A stretch of DNA of 64,000 bases from Kitasatospora sp. MAP5-34 (lineage in GTDB: Bacteria; Actinomycetota; Actinomycetes; Streptomycetales; Streptomycetaceae). The position numbers and the translations under genes are program-made. Position 1 is the stretch's first letter. Each line of letters opens with the position of its first letter. The notes under the pieces were generated by a model. That model was not told where the DNA came from and searched no databases. It was given only the letters and a program-made list of their open reading frames with translations. The stretch lies in the NCBI RefSeq assembly GCF_029894335.1, contig NZ_JARXZC010000004.1, positions 269,742 to 333,741 on the forward strand, in the 5' to 3' direction. Below are positions 24,829 through 33,294 of this stretch, in pieces.

Positions 24829-25232
24829 CGAACCCCTTGTGCTTCGCCCGGGATTCAAGCACGATCGGCGACGCCCGGTCCCCTCTGTTTGGGGATCCCC
24901 ACCGGGCGGCCCCCGGCTCCGGTCGGAGGCACTCAGGGCAGGGGGGTATCCGCGGATCCCACGCGCGGTTCCTGTCCTTCAAGCGGTCGCGCATCCCGCG
25001 CGGTCGCTGGTTGTCGCTCGGGGGTGATCGCCGGTGTCGTCGGTCGTACCCGCTGCCGTGAGGCAGCCGGTGCCAGGAAGGGAGTGCCAGCAAGTGACGG
25101 CAGCTCCCCGTTCCGCCGATTCCCGAGGCGCTCTCCGCTACCGAGGACGTAGCTCTCTCCCATCCCAGGCCAACTCCCGTGCGGGAAGCACCGGATACGG
25201 CCGGAGATGTACGTCCTAGAAGGAGGACTCGC

Positions 25233-25883
25233 ATGTCCCAGACTTACGGCAAGACCAGCTGGAAGCGCTTCGCCCTGGTGATGGTGCCCAGCATCGCCGC
25301 GACCGCCGCGATCGGCGTCGGCCTGGCGAGCAGCGCGCTCGCCGCCTCGTTCAGCGTTTCGGGTATGAAGTTCAAGGTCACCGCCGCCGACCTGGACGGT
25401 ACGAACTTCGCCCAGTACGGCTCGGTCGACCAGGGCTCGGGTGCGGCTCACCCCGTCGCCGTCTCGGCGTTCGACTCCGCCACCATCCAGCACCTCTGCC
25501 AGTCCGTGCCGATCCCCGTCCCGGGGCTGGGCACGTACATCCTGAAGCTGCACGCGGGCGACGACGTCTCGAACCCGGTCAAGGCCACCAACCTGATGAT
25601 CGGTCTCGACTCGCTCAACGCCGACGCCACGTTCGACAACCCGGGCGACACCACCACCCCGGGCGGCAAGGGCGGCATCAACATCGGCCAGGACGCGGCG
25701 ACCCTCCCGGGCCACGCGCAGGGCACATCCGGCATGTTCGGCCAGGCCGCGCCGCACGCGCACCTGACCAACGTCCAGCAGACGGCCTGGTCCACCTCGG
25801 CCGGCACGTTCAAGCTGCCCGGTCTCAAGCTCTCGGTGACCAAGGCCGGCGACCCCGGCGACGGCGGCACCGAGTGCTACTAG
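25233..25883 (+). CDS. DUF6230 family secreted or membrane-anchored protein
   Basis: 216 residues. The N-terminus MSQTYGKTSWKRFALVMVPS starts a signal-anchor-like hydrophobic stretch (about 13-37) ending ALAASFSVSG, a plausible Ala-x-Ala cleavage site. The rest is a beta-rich extracellular domain (FKVTAADLDGTNFAQYG, then INIGQDAATLPGHAQG). Streptomyces genomes carry several DUF6230 proteins, often with DUF6114 partners and sometimes annotated cholesterol esterase without support; I see no Ser hydrolase motif. The ribosome site AAGGAGGA is nearly ideal. It is the first gene of a three-gene operon, possibly under the TetR encoded at 22433. Confidence 0.85.
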   Translation: MSQTYGKTSWKRFALVMVPSIAATAAIGVGLASSALAASFSVSGMKFKVTAADLDGTNFAQYGSVDQGSGAAHPVAVSAFDSATIQHLCQSVPIPVPGLGTYILKLHAGDDVSNPVKATNLMIGLDSLNADATFDNPGDTTTPGGKGGINIGQDAATLPGHAQGTSGMFGQAAPHAHLTNVQQTAWSTSAGTFKLPGLKLSVTKAGDPGDGGTECY

Positions 25884-26007
25884 GCCTCTGACGGCCGACG
25901 GCGGGTGCCGTTGGCCTCAGAGCCTGCGGTCGGGAGCCTCCCAGGTCGGTCGCTCCCGGCCGCACCACCAGATATCCCCTCGTACCCATCATCGAGGAGC
26001 TCGCACC

Positions 26008-26541
26008 ATGTCCAGCGCAATTGCCGCCGAGTGGCCCGAAGAGACGGGCGGCTTCGGCCGTCTGAGGCTGAAGTTCCGCACGTGGCGGCGTACCCGCCCG
26101 TTCTGGGGCGGCCTGCTGGCCATGATCGCGGGCCTTCCGATCATGTACTTCCCCTACGCCAAGCTGCACCTGGCCGGGCTCACGATGACGATGGCGACCA
26201 CGGCCGGGGCCGGTTCGCTGATCATCGGACTGCTGATGATGACCCTGGGGCTGACCGCCTGGTTCCAGCCGCTCGTCCGGATCTTCTGCGGAGTGGCCGT
26301 CACCATCCTGGCCCTGATATCCGTCCCGGTCTCGAACCTGGGCGGCTTCGGCATGGGGCTGATCACCGGTCTGCTCGCGGGCGGTCTGCTCTGCGCCTGG
26401 GCCCCGCTGAAGTTGCAGCCAGGGACTGAAGGCGTCGCCGAGACCGTGGCCCAGGGGCCGGAGCGGCAGTACGTCGCTGAGCAGTACGCCCCCGAGCAGC
26501 ACGCCCAGTCGGAGGCCGTGGACCCCGGGGAGCAGCGGTGA
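26008..26541 (+). CDS. DUF6114 integral membrane protein
   Basis: 177 residues. The N-terminal cytoplasmic part (about 1-30, RLKFRTWRRTRPFWGG) is followed by three or four closely packed membrane helices (about 31-50, 57-83, 88-106, 110-128; for example GSLIIGLLMMTLGLTAWF) and a hydrophilic Gln/Glu-rich tail (YVAEQYAPEQHAQSEAVD). This is the DUF6114 arrangement, typically next to DUF6230. Its stop overlaps the next start (GTGA at 26538). Probably it forms an envelope module with the secreted proteins on either side; function unknown. Confidence 0.85.
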   Translation: MSSAIAAEWPEETGGFGRLRLKFRTWRRTRPFWGGLLAMIAGLPIMYFPYAKLHLAGLTMTMATTAGAGSLIIGLLMMTLGLTAWFQPLVRIFCGVAVTILALISVPVSNLGGFGMGLITGLLAGGLLCAWAPLKLQPGTEGVAETVAQGPERQYVAEQYAPEQHAQSEAVDPGEQR

Positions 26542-27989
26542 CCGACAGAGGCGACCGGGCCGCCGAGCGCGCGGCCGTGCCGGGGCCCCGGCACGCGGCC
26601 CCCAGGATCAGCACGCGCAACCGTCTGCGTGGCCGGGCGATCGCGATCGCCGCCGTGCCGACCGCGCTGCTGATGGGGACGATCCCCACGCTTGCGATGG
26701 CCGACACCCAGAAGAGCCAGACCTGCGCGAGCGCCGCGGACACCGTGCTCCAGGAGACGCCGGTCCCGAAGAGCGCGATCACCCCGGTGCCGAACCCGTC
26801 CGGGTCGACCGTCCAGGTGCCCACGGCGCTGCCCTCGCAGCCGGCCAAGCCGACGCAGGCACCCACCCAGCAGCCGGGTACCCCCGCGCCCGGTCCGAGC
26901 ACGCCGCACTCGTTGGTCTCGCCGCCCGCCATCACCGACCACGCGGTGACCCAGCACGCCGTGACCGCCGCGCAAGCCGCAGCCATCGCGCCCACCGCCA
27001 TCGCGCCCACCGCTTCGGGATCACCGAGCACCTCGGGATCACCCACCGCGTCGGCGTCGCCCACCGCCTCGGCGTCGCCGAGCGCGTCCGCCGCCGGGGT
27101 GCAGTCGCACGGGATCATCGGCGACATCCTGGACGGCCTCCTGCACCCCGGTAGCCACGGCGGCCTGCACCCCAGCCAGCCGCCCACCCCGCCGCCGACC
27201 ACCGACCCGTCCACCCCGCCCGTGCCCGTGCAGCCGCCGTCGACGCCCGACCCGGGTACCACGCCCGCGCCGGGGGCTCCGTCGTCCGCGCCCGCCGCGC
27301 CTCCGGCGGGCGAGGCCGGCGCCGTCGCGTCCGCCTCTGCCTCCACGCCCGCGTCGGCCCCGGCCACTGCCCCGGCTTCGCCCTCGGCGCCCGTGAGCAA
27401 GCAGCCCAAGCCCGCTGCCTCGCCGTCCGCGTCGCCGTCCAAGAACCCGAACTGCCAGGTGAGCACCAACGCGCTCACCGCCCACAGTGAGGAGTCGGAC
27501 CGGGTCGTTCCCGAGCAGAACTGGACGCTGCTCTCGACCCGGCTGGGCCTGAACCACGCCCAGTTCTTCGGGCTGGTCGACGTGAAGACCGCCACGACCA
27601 CCAAGCGGGTGCTGAAGTTCGTGGTCCAGAACGTCGACATCGAGAATCTCGACATGTCGACTCTGGAGGGTAACGGCGTGACGTTCCACGTGCAGAGCCG
27701 TCCCGGCTCGACCTCCACCATGCGCAACGGCCCGGTCACCATGTACGTGGAGCGACTCTCGGGCCACCTCAGCAAGGTGCTCGGCCTGCCGATCCCGATC
27801 GACCTCGGCGAGATCACGCTCACCCCGACCACGTTGCCGCAGTGGCTGTACGACCTGATCGGCGCGATCCCGATCCCGCTGGACCTGGAGTTCACGCAGG
27901 TCACGGCCGTACAGGCAGGCCAGTTCGGCGGTGCCCTGACCATCCCGGGCATGCACATGTTCAACGACAACGCCCCATACGCCAACTGA
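26538..27989 (+). CDS. Secreted protein with Pro/Ser/Ala-rich linker, DUF6230/DUF6114-associated
   Basis: 483 residues. The signal peptide (about 25-55) starts after a long basic N-region (ISTRNRLRGRAIAIAAVPTA) and ends near LAMADTQ. A low-complexity stalk rich in Pro, Ser, Thr and Ala runs from about 75 to 305, with tandem SGSPSTSGSPTASASPTASA-like units. The folded C-terminal domain (about 310-483) begins CQVSTNALTAHSEESDRVVPEQ and shares the beta-rich style and theme of DUF6230 proteins. No LPXTG or transmembrane anchor is visible, so it is probably secreted. Translationally coupled to the DUF6114 gene. Function unknown. Confidence 0.8.
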   Translation: MTDRGDRAAERAAVPGPRHAAPRISTRNRLRGRAIAIAAVPTALLMGTIPTLAMADTQKSQTCASAADTVLQETPVPKSAITPVPNPSGSTVQVPTALPSQPAKPTQAPTQQPGTPAPGPSTPHSLVSPPAITDHAVTQHAVTAAQAAAIAPTAIAPTASGSPSTSGSPTASASPTASASPSASAAGVQSHGIIGDILDGLLHPGSHGGLHPSQPPTPPPTTDPSTPPVPVQPPSTPDPGTTPAPGAPSSAPAAPPAGEAGAVASASASTPASAPATAPASPSAPVSKQPKPAASPSASPSKNPNCQVSTNALTAHSEESDRVVPEQNWTLLSTRLGLNHAQFFGLVDVKTATTTKRVLKFVVQNVDIENLDMSTLEGNGVTFHVQSRPGSTSTMRNGPVTMYVERLSGHLSKVLGLPIPIDLGEITLTPTTLPQWLYDLIGAIPIPLDLEFTQVTAVQAGQFGGALTIPGMHMFNDNAPYAN

Positions 27990-28006
27990 GGGCGCCGGCT
28001 ACAGAC

Positions 28007-28081
28007 AGGGGCGCGAGGAACTGCGCGAAGCGGAAGGCTGCGGACCGTTGCCTTCCGTTTCGCGCAGTTCCTCGCGCCCCT
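28007..28081. repeat. Dispersed intergenic hairpin repeat, copy B (bidirectional terminator)
   Basis: The most perfect copy: 32-base arms beginning AGGGGCGCGAGGAACTGCGC with a single G/T wobble and an 11-base loop. It lies between the convergent DUF6230 operon (stop 27989) and pyk (stop 28174). Confidence 0.85.
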
Positions 28082-28114
28082 TGGGTTACCCGATCCTGAA
28101 GAGCAGACACGCCC

Positions 28115-28150
28115 GTGGGGCGCCCCCTCCGACCGGAGAGGGCGCCCCAC
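28115..28150 (-). terminator. pyk terminator
   Basis: 16-base arms beginning GTGGGGCGCCC with one mismatch and a GACC loop, starting 23 bases past the pyk stop on the minus strand. Confidence 0.75.
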
Positions 28151-28173
28151 AGGCGTATGCAGGAGCGCAGCGG

Positions 28174-29604
28174 TCAGACGCCGCCGCGCGCGCCCAGGTG
28201 GTGGACCTGGACCATGTTGGTGTTGCCGGGGATGCCGGGGGGCGAGCCGGCGGTGACGATGACGGTGTCGCCCGCGCTGAGACGGTTCATCGCCAGCAGC
28301 TCACGGTCGACCTGGAGCACCATCTCGTCGGTGGTCTCGACCTGCTCCGTCACGTACGCCTCGACGCCCCAGCTCAGCGAGAGCTGGTTGCGGGTGGCGG
28401 CGTCCGGGGTGAAGGCGATCACCGGGATCGGCGAGCGGTAGCGGGACAGCCGGCGGGCGGTGTCGCCGGACTTGGTGAAGGCGACCAGCGACTCGGCGTT
28501 CAGGAAGTCGCCCAGCTCGCAGGCCGCGCGGGCGATCGAGCCGCCCTGGGTGCGCGGCTTGCGGCCCGGGTTGAGCGGCTGGAGGCCCTGGCGGACCAGT
28601 TCCTCCTCGGCCGTCTCGCAGATCCGGCTCATGGTCTTGACGGTCTCGATCGGGAACTTGCCGACGCTGGACTCGGCGGAGAGCATGACCGCGTCCGCGC
28701 CGTCGAGGATGGCGTTGGCGACGTCGGAGGCCTCGGCGCGGGTCGGCCGCGAGGCGTGGATCATCGACTCCATCATCTGGGTGGCGACGATGACCGGCTT
28801 GGCGTTGCGGCGGGCCAGGGTGATCAGCTGCTTCTGGACCAGCGGCACCCGCTCCAGCGGGTACTCCACGGCCAGGTCGCCACGGGCGACCATGATGGCG
28901 TCGAAGGCGAGGACGATCTCCTCCATCGCCTCGACGGCCTGCGGCTTCTCGATCTTGGCGATGACCGGGACGCGGATGCCGACCTCGTCCATCACCTTGT
29001 GGACGTCGTCGATGTCACCGGCGTTGCGGACGAAGGAGAGCGCGATCATGTCGACGCCCAACGCCAGCGCGAACCGCAGGTCGTCCTTGTCCTTCTCGGA
29101 CAGGGCCGGCACGTTGACGGCCGCGCCGGGGAGGTTGATCCCCTTGTTGTTCGAGAGCACGCCGCCCTCGACAACGACGGTCTTCACGCGGGGGCCGTCG
29201 ACGCTGACGACCTCCAGGGCGATGACGCCGTCGTTGATCAGGATCGGGTCGCCGGGCTTCACGTCGCCGGGCAGGCCCTTGTAGGTGGTGCCGCAGATGT
29301 GCTGGTCCCCGGGCACATCCTCGGTGGTGATGGTGAACTCGTCGCCGTTGTCGACGGTCACCGGTCCGTTGGCGAAGGTCGCCAGCCGGATCTTGGGGCC
29401 CTGAAGGTCGGCCAGGATACCGATGGTGCGGCCGGTGTCCCCGGCCACCTGGCGGACCTTCTGGTACCGCTCCTCGTGCTCCGCGTGGGAGCCGTGGCTC
29501 ATGTTGAGTCGGGCGACGTTCATGCCCGCTTCGACGATGGCCTTGAGCTGTTCGTAGGAGTCCGTGGCCGGACCCAGGGTGCAGACAATTTTCGCTCGGC
29601 GCAT
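28174..29604 (-). CDS. pyk: Pyruvate kinase
   Basis: 476 residues. Catalyses phosphoenolpyruvate + ADP to pyruvate + ATP, the last step of glycolysis. Landmarks are RRAKIVCTLGPATDS at the N-terminus, MNVARLNMSHG, the active-site block IPVIAKIEKPQAVEAM with the catalytic Lys, MVARGDLAVE, and VATQMMESMI, then the C-terminal allosteric domain. Length is normal. There is no ribosome site at the ATG; TAGACT (29612-29617) ends 7 bases before it, suggesting a leaderless transcript. It lies downstream of ackA on the same strand with a 102-base gap. Confidence 0.96.
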   Translation of the reverse strand: MRRAKIVCTLGPATDSYEQLKAIVEAGMNVARLNMSHGSHAEHEERYQKVRQVAGDTGRTIGILADLQGPKIRLATFANGPVTVDNGDEFTITTEDVPGDQHICGTTYKGLPGDVKPGDPILINDGVIALEVVSVDGPRVKTVVVEGGVLSNNKGINLPGAAVNVPALSEKDKDDLRFALALGVDMIALSFVRNAGDIDDVHKVMDEVGIRVPVIAKIEKPQAVEAMEEIVLAFDAIMVARGDLAVEYPLERVPLVQKQLITLARRNAKPVIVATQMMESMIHASRPTRAEASDVANAILDGADAVMLSAESSVGKFPIETVKTMSRICETAEEELVRQGLQPLNPGRKPRTQGGSIARAACELGDFLNAESLVAFTKSGDTARRLSRYRSPIPVIAFTPDAATRNQLSLSWGVEAYVTEQVETTDEMVLQVDRELLAMNRLSAGDTVIVTAGSPPGIPGNTNMVQVHHLGARGGV

Positions 29605-29706
29605 ATCCGTCAGTCTATCCGTTCGTGTTATAGGTGCATTCCGCCCGAGTGGTGAGGAATCGCCAACGAAGCATTCCGAGGAGTGAGACAGGCGGCTGAC
29701 ATGCGG

Positions 29707-30915
29707 TCAGCCGGCCGCGTGTACCAGGGCGAAGGTCTGCTGCGCGATCTCCAACTCCTCGTCGGTCGGTACGACCGCCACGGTTACCCGCGAGTATTCA
29801 GGTGAGATCACCCGCGCCTCGCCGGAACGGACCGAATTCAGCTCGGCGTCCACCGAGATGCCGAGCTGCTCCAGCCCCGCCGTCGCCGCCGCGCGCACCG
29901 GCGCGGCGTTCTCGCCGACCCCGGCCGTGAACGCGATCGCGTCCACCCGGCCGAGCACGGCGTAGTACCCGCCGATGTACTTGCGCAGCCGGTGGATGTA
30001 CGTGTCGAACGCGAGCCTGGCGTCCGCGTCCCCTTCGTCGGACCGCCGCATGATCTCGCGCATGTCGTTGTCCCCGCAGAGCCCGAGCAGGCCGCTGCGG
30101 CGGTTCAGCAGATCGTCGATCTGATCGATCGTCAACCCGCCGACCCGGTGCAGGTGGAAGACCACGCCGGGGTCGACGTCACCCGAACGGGTGCCCATCA
30201 CCAGGCCCTCCAGCGGCGTCAGGCCCATCGAGGTCTCCACGCAGACGCCGCCTGCCACCGCCGACACGGAGGCGCCGTTGCCCAGGTGCAGCACGATCAC
30301 GTTCAGCTCGGCCGGGTCCTTGCCGAGCAGGGCGGCCGTCGCCCGGGAGACGTACTGGTGCGAGGTGCCGTGGAACCCGTACCGGCGGACCCGGTGCTCG
30401 TCCGCGACCGCCTTGTCGATCGCGTACCGGGCGGCGTGCTCCGGCATGGTCGCGTGGAAGGCGGTGTCGAAGACCGCGACCTGCGGGAGGTCCGGGCGCA
30501 GCGCGCGGGCGACCTCGAGGCCGGTGATGTTGGCGGGGTTGTGCAGCGGGGCGACCGGGATCAGGCGGCGGATCTCCGCCAGCACCTCGTCCGTCACCAT
30601 CGTCGGCGCGGTGAACCGCAGCCCGCCGTGCACCACCCGGTGGCCGATCGCGGCCAGCTCGGGGGAGTCCAGGCCGACCCCGTCGGCGGCCAGCTCCTCG
30701 GCGACGGACTTCAGCGCCGCGTCGTGGTCCGGGAAGGCCTGCAGCGACTCCCGCTGGAGCCCGCCGCGCTGGGTGTGGACCAGGCGGCCGTTGGTCTCGC
30801 CGATCCGCTCGACCAGGCCCGACGCCAGCCGCGAGCCGTCCAGCATCTCGATCAGCTGGTACTTGACCGACGAGGAGCCGGCGTTGAGGACGAGGACGCG
30901 GGTGCCTGCGCTCAC
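29707..30915 (-). CDS. ackA: Acetate kinase
   Basis: 402 residues, ASKHA fold. Interconverts acetyl phosphate + ADP and acetate + ATP. Visible motifs: VLVLNAGSSSVKYQL (phosphate 1), VAVFDTAFHATMP, RRYGFHGTSHQYV, VLHLGNGASVSAV (phosphate 2), and FTAGVGENAAPVR (adenosine motif). The GTG at 30915 has TAGGAA upstream and overlaps the pta stop by 4 bases (GTGA), so Pta and AckA are translationally coupled. The two act in sequence in acetate overflow or assimilation. Confidence 0.96.
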   Translation of the reverse strand: MSAGTRVLVLNAGSSSVKYQLIEMLDGSRLASGLVERIGETNGRLVHTQRGGLQRESLQAFPDHDAALKSVAEELAADGVGLDSPELAAIGHRVVHGGLRFTAPTMVTDEVLAEIRRLIPVAPLHNPANITGLEVARALRPDLPQVAVFDTAFHATMPEHAARYAIDKAVADEHRVRRYGFHGTSHQYVSRATAALLGKDPAELNVIVLHLGNGASVSAVAGGVCVETSMGLTPLEGLVMGTRSGDVDPGVVFHLHRVGGLTIDQIDDLLNRRSGLLGLCGDNDMREIMRRSDEGDADARLAFDTYIHRLRKYIGGYYAVLGRVDAIAFTAGVGENAAPVRAAATAGLEQLGISVDAELNSVRSGEARVISPEYSRVTVAVVPTDEELEIAQQTFALVHAAG

Positions 30916-33056
30916 TGGGTGGTTCCTAGGGGGTTCTGGGACTGTCCGCTCTGGGACTGGATGGCGGTGATCGCGACGGTGTTGACGATGTCCTCCACCA
31001 GCGCACCGCGCGACAGGTCGTTGACGGGCTTGCGCAGCCCCTGCAGGACGGGTCCGACCGCCACCGCGCCGGCCGAGCGCTGGACGGCCTTGTAGGTGTT
31101 GTTGCCGGTGTTGAGGTCCGGGAAGATCAACACCGTGGCCCGCCCGGCGACCGGGGAGCCGGGCAGCTTGGTCGCCGCGACATGGGCGTCCACGGCCGCG
31201 TCGTACTGGATCGGACCCTCGACCAGCAGGCCCGGGCGGAGTGCGCGGACGAGTTCGGTGGCCTTGCGGACCTTGTCCACGTCCGCGCCCGAGCCCGAGG
31301 TGCCGGTCGAGTACGAGAGCATCGCCACCCGGGGCTCCACGCCGAACTGGGCCGCCGTCTCGGCCGACTGGATGGCGATGTCGGCGAGCTGCTGGGCATC
31401 CGGGTCTGGGTTGACCGCGCAGTCGCCGTAGACCAGGACCTTGTCCGCCAGGCACATGAAGAAGACCGAGGAGACGATCGCGGCGTCCGGCGAGGTCTTG
31501 ATCACCTCGAAGGCGGGGCGGATGGTGGCGGCGGTGGAGTGCACGGCGCCGGAGACCATGCCGTCGGCGATGCCCTCCTGGACCATCAGGGTGCCGAAGT
31601 AGCTCACATCCGTCACGACGTCCAGCGCCAGTTCGACAGTCATGCCCTTGTGGGCGCGGAGCTTGGCGTACAGCTCGGCGAACTGCAGGCGCAGCGGGCT
31701 GGTCGCCGGGTCGACGATCTGCAACTGGGCGCGGTCGGCGGCCGGGTCGGCGTGCGGGAGGTCGATGCCGAGGCCGGCCGCCTTGCGGCGGACCAGCTCC
31801 GGGTCGCCCAGCAGGGTGAGGTCGCAGATGTTGCGGCGCAGCAGGATCTCGGCCGCGCGCAGCACCCGCTCCTCGGTGCCCTCGGGCAGTACCACGCGTC
31901 GGCGGTCGGCCCGGGCGCGCTCCAGCAGGGCGTGCTCGAACATCATCGGGGTGACCCGTTCGGACCGGCTCAGCTCGATCCGGCTGGTCAACTCGGCGGT
32001 GTCGACGTGTAGTTCGAAGAGTCCGAGGGCGATCTCGGCCTTCCGGGGGCTGGTCGAGGTGAGCTTGCCCTCCAGGTGGGTGAGTGCGGCGGCGGTGAGC
32101 CAGCTGCCTTCCGGGACCACCGCGACCGGGGTGCCGGGGGCCAGCCGGGCGGCCAGCGCCAGCACGTTCGAGCCCGGGTGCTGACCGAGTGTCAGTAGTA
32201 CGCCGGCGATCGGCGGGGCGCCGGCCGCGTGGGCGGCGAGCGAGCCGATCACCAGGTCGGCCCGGTCGCCGGGCGTCACCACCAGCGCGCCTTCGGTCAG
32301 CGCGGTCAGGAAGGTCGGCAGCATCGCGCCGCCGAAGACGAAACTCCGCACGTCCCGGGCCAGGCCCGCCGCGTCGCCGAGCAGCACCTCCGCGCCGGTC
32401 GCCTCGACCAGCTGCGCCACCGTCGGCGCGGCGAGCGCGAGTTCCTCGGGGATCACGTAGGCCGGGATCGGCAGCTTCTCGGTCAGCACCCGCTGGATCT
32501 GCTGTTTGGCGCCGGGGGTGACCCGGTTGGCGATCATCGCGAGAATGGAGCAGCCCAGGTCGCGGTAGGCGCGGTGCGCGTTACGCACCTCGGCGACGAC
32601 GGCCTGCGCGTCCTCGTCGTGGCCGCCGACCACCGGGAGCACCCAGGCGCCGAACTCGTTGGCGAGCCGGGCGTTGAAGGCCAGCTCGTCCGGGATGTTG
32701 GTGTCGGCGAAGTCGGTGCCCAGTACCAGCACGGCCTGGCACTTGCGCTCGATCGCGCGGAAACGATCCACCAGTGTGGAGACCAGCTCGTCCTGCCCCT
32801 GCGCGGCCTGCAGTGCGGCGGCCTCCTCGTAGGTGAGGCCGTAGAGCTCGGCGGAGGTCAGGTCGAGCCGGTAACGGGCCCGCAGCAGCTCGACCACGTG
32901 GTCGGTGCCGGGCTCGCCGGGCGCGGCGGCGTGCACCAGCGGCCGGAAGACGCCGACCCGGTCCACCTGGCGGGTGAGCAGTTCCATGACCCCGAGTTCG
33001 ACGGCCTGCCTGCCGTCCCCCCGGTCGATCCCGGTCACGTACACGCTGCGCGCCAC
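30912..33056 (-). CDS. pta: Phosphate acetyltransferase
   Basis: 714 residues, the full long-form Pta. The N-terminal P-loop-like/DRTGG regulatory part (SVYVTGIDRGDGRQAVELG, then DRTGG-like domain about 215-325) precedes the C-terminal catalytic PTA_PTB domain (about 385-705) with VVLPEGTEERVLRAAE, GMVSGAVHSTAATIRPAF and IFPDLNTGNNTYKAVQRSA. It converts acetyl-CoA + Pi to acetyl phosphate. The GTG at 33056 is preferred because GGAG lies 8 bases before it and the protein then starts ARSVYVTG like its orthologues; an ATG at 33092 is an alternative. First gene of the pta-ackA operon. Confidence 0.95.
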   Translation of the reverse strand: MARSVYVTGIDRGDGRQAVELGVMELLTRQVDRVGVFRPLVHAAAPGEPGTDHVVELLRARYRLDLTSAELYGLTYEEAAALQAAQGQDELVSTLVDRFRAIERKCQAVLVLGTDFADTNIPDELAFNARLANEFGAWVLPVVGGHDEDAQAVVAEVRNAHRAYRDLGCSILAMIANRVTPGAKQQIQRVLTEKLPIPAYVIPEELALAAPTVAQLVEATGAEVLLGDAAGLARDVRSFVFGGAMLPTFLTALTEGALVVTPGDRADLVIGSLAAHAAGAPPIAGVLLTLGQHPGSNVLALAARLAPGTPVAVVPEGSWLTAAALTHLEGKLTSTSPRKAEIALGLFELHVDTAELTSRIELSRSERVTPMMFEHALLERARADRRRVVLPEGTEERVLRAAEILLRRNICDLTLLGDPELVRRKAAGLGIDLPHADPAADRAQLQIVDPATSPLRLQFAELYAKLRAHKGMTVELALDVVTDVSYFGTLMVQEGIADGMVSGAVHSTAATIRPAFEVIKTSPDAAIVSSVFFMCLADKVLVYGDCAVNPDPDAQQLADIAIQSAETAAQFGVEPRVAMLSYSTGTSGSGADVDKVRKATELVRALRPGLLVEGPIQYDAAVDAHVAATKLPGSPVAGRATVLIFPDLNTGNNTYKAVQRSAGAVAVGPVLQGLRKPVNDLSRGALVEDIVNTVAITAIQSQSGQSQNPLGTTQ

Positions 33057-33200
33057 CTGGGTTTCTCCGTTTCGGTCGTCGTGGTCCGACATGAGCCACT
33101 TCGACCATACCTTCGCATTTTGATCATCCATTCGCACTCGGATCAAGCCGAAGGAGGCAAGGGGCGAAGGTCCTGCGAACGTTTGCGACTGAGCGCCCAC

Positions 33201-33290
33201 GGGGGCACGGGGAGCGGCGCGACCAGGGCACGACGTAGGTGCACGGTTGGTCGCGCGCGCAGTTGATCTGACAGAGCCCCGCACTCCTGG
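33201..33290. repeat. Dispersed intergenic hairpin repeat, copy D (degenerate; likely glgB terminator)
   Basis: Perfect 9-base stem GCGCGACCA (33217-33225)/TGGTCGCGC (33248-33256), flanked by imperfect arms GGGGGCACGGGG and CCCCGCACTCCTGG. It directly follows the glgB stop (33295, minus strand) and precedes pta. Confidence 0.55.
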
Positions 33291-33294
33291 TCGG

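Larger units (their letters stand above)
24547..25232. other. Long intergenic region before the DUF6230 operon
   Basis: 686 bases without a supported gene. It contains a strong hairpin at 24674-24710 and a TetR-type palindrome at 24815-24828. The last 200 bases form a GC-rich leader ending in a near-consensus ribosome site (AGAAGGAGGA). I looked for a riboswitch and could not fit a known consensus. The leader is long for this genome. Confidence 0.6.

Noticed and set aside
24711..25232. Possible riboswitch in the long DUF6230 leader
   Set aside because: I could not match known consensus elements (for example ydaO or cobalamin types) with confidence.
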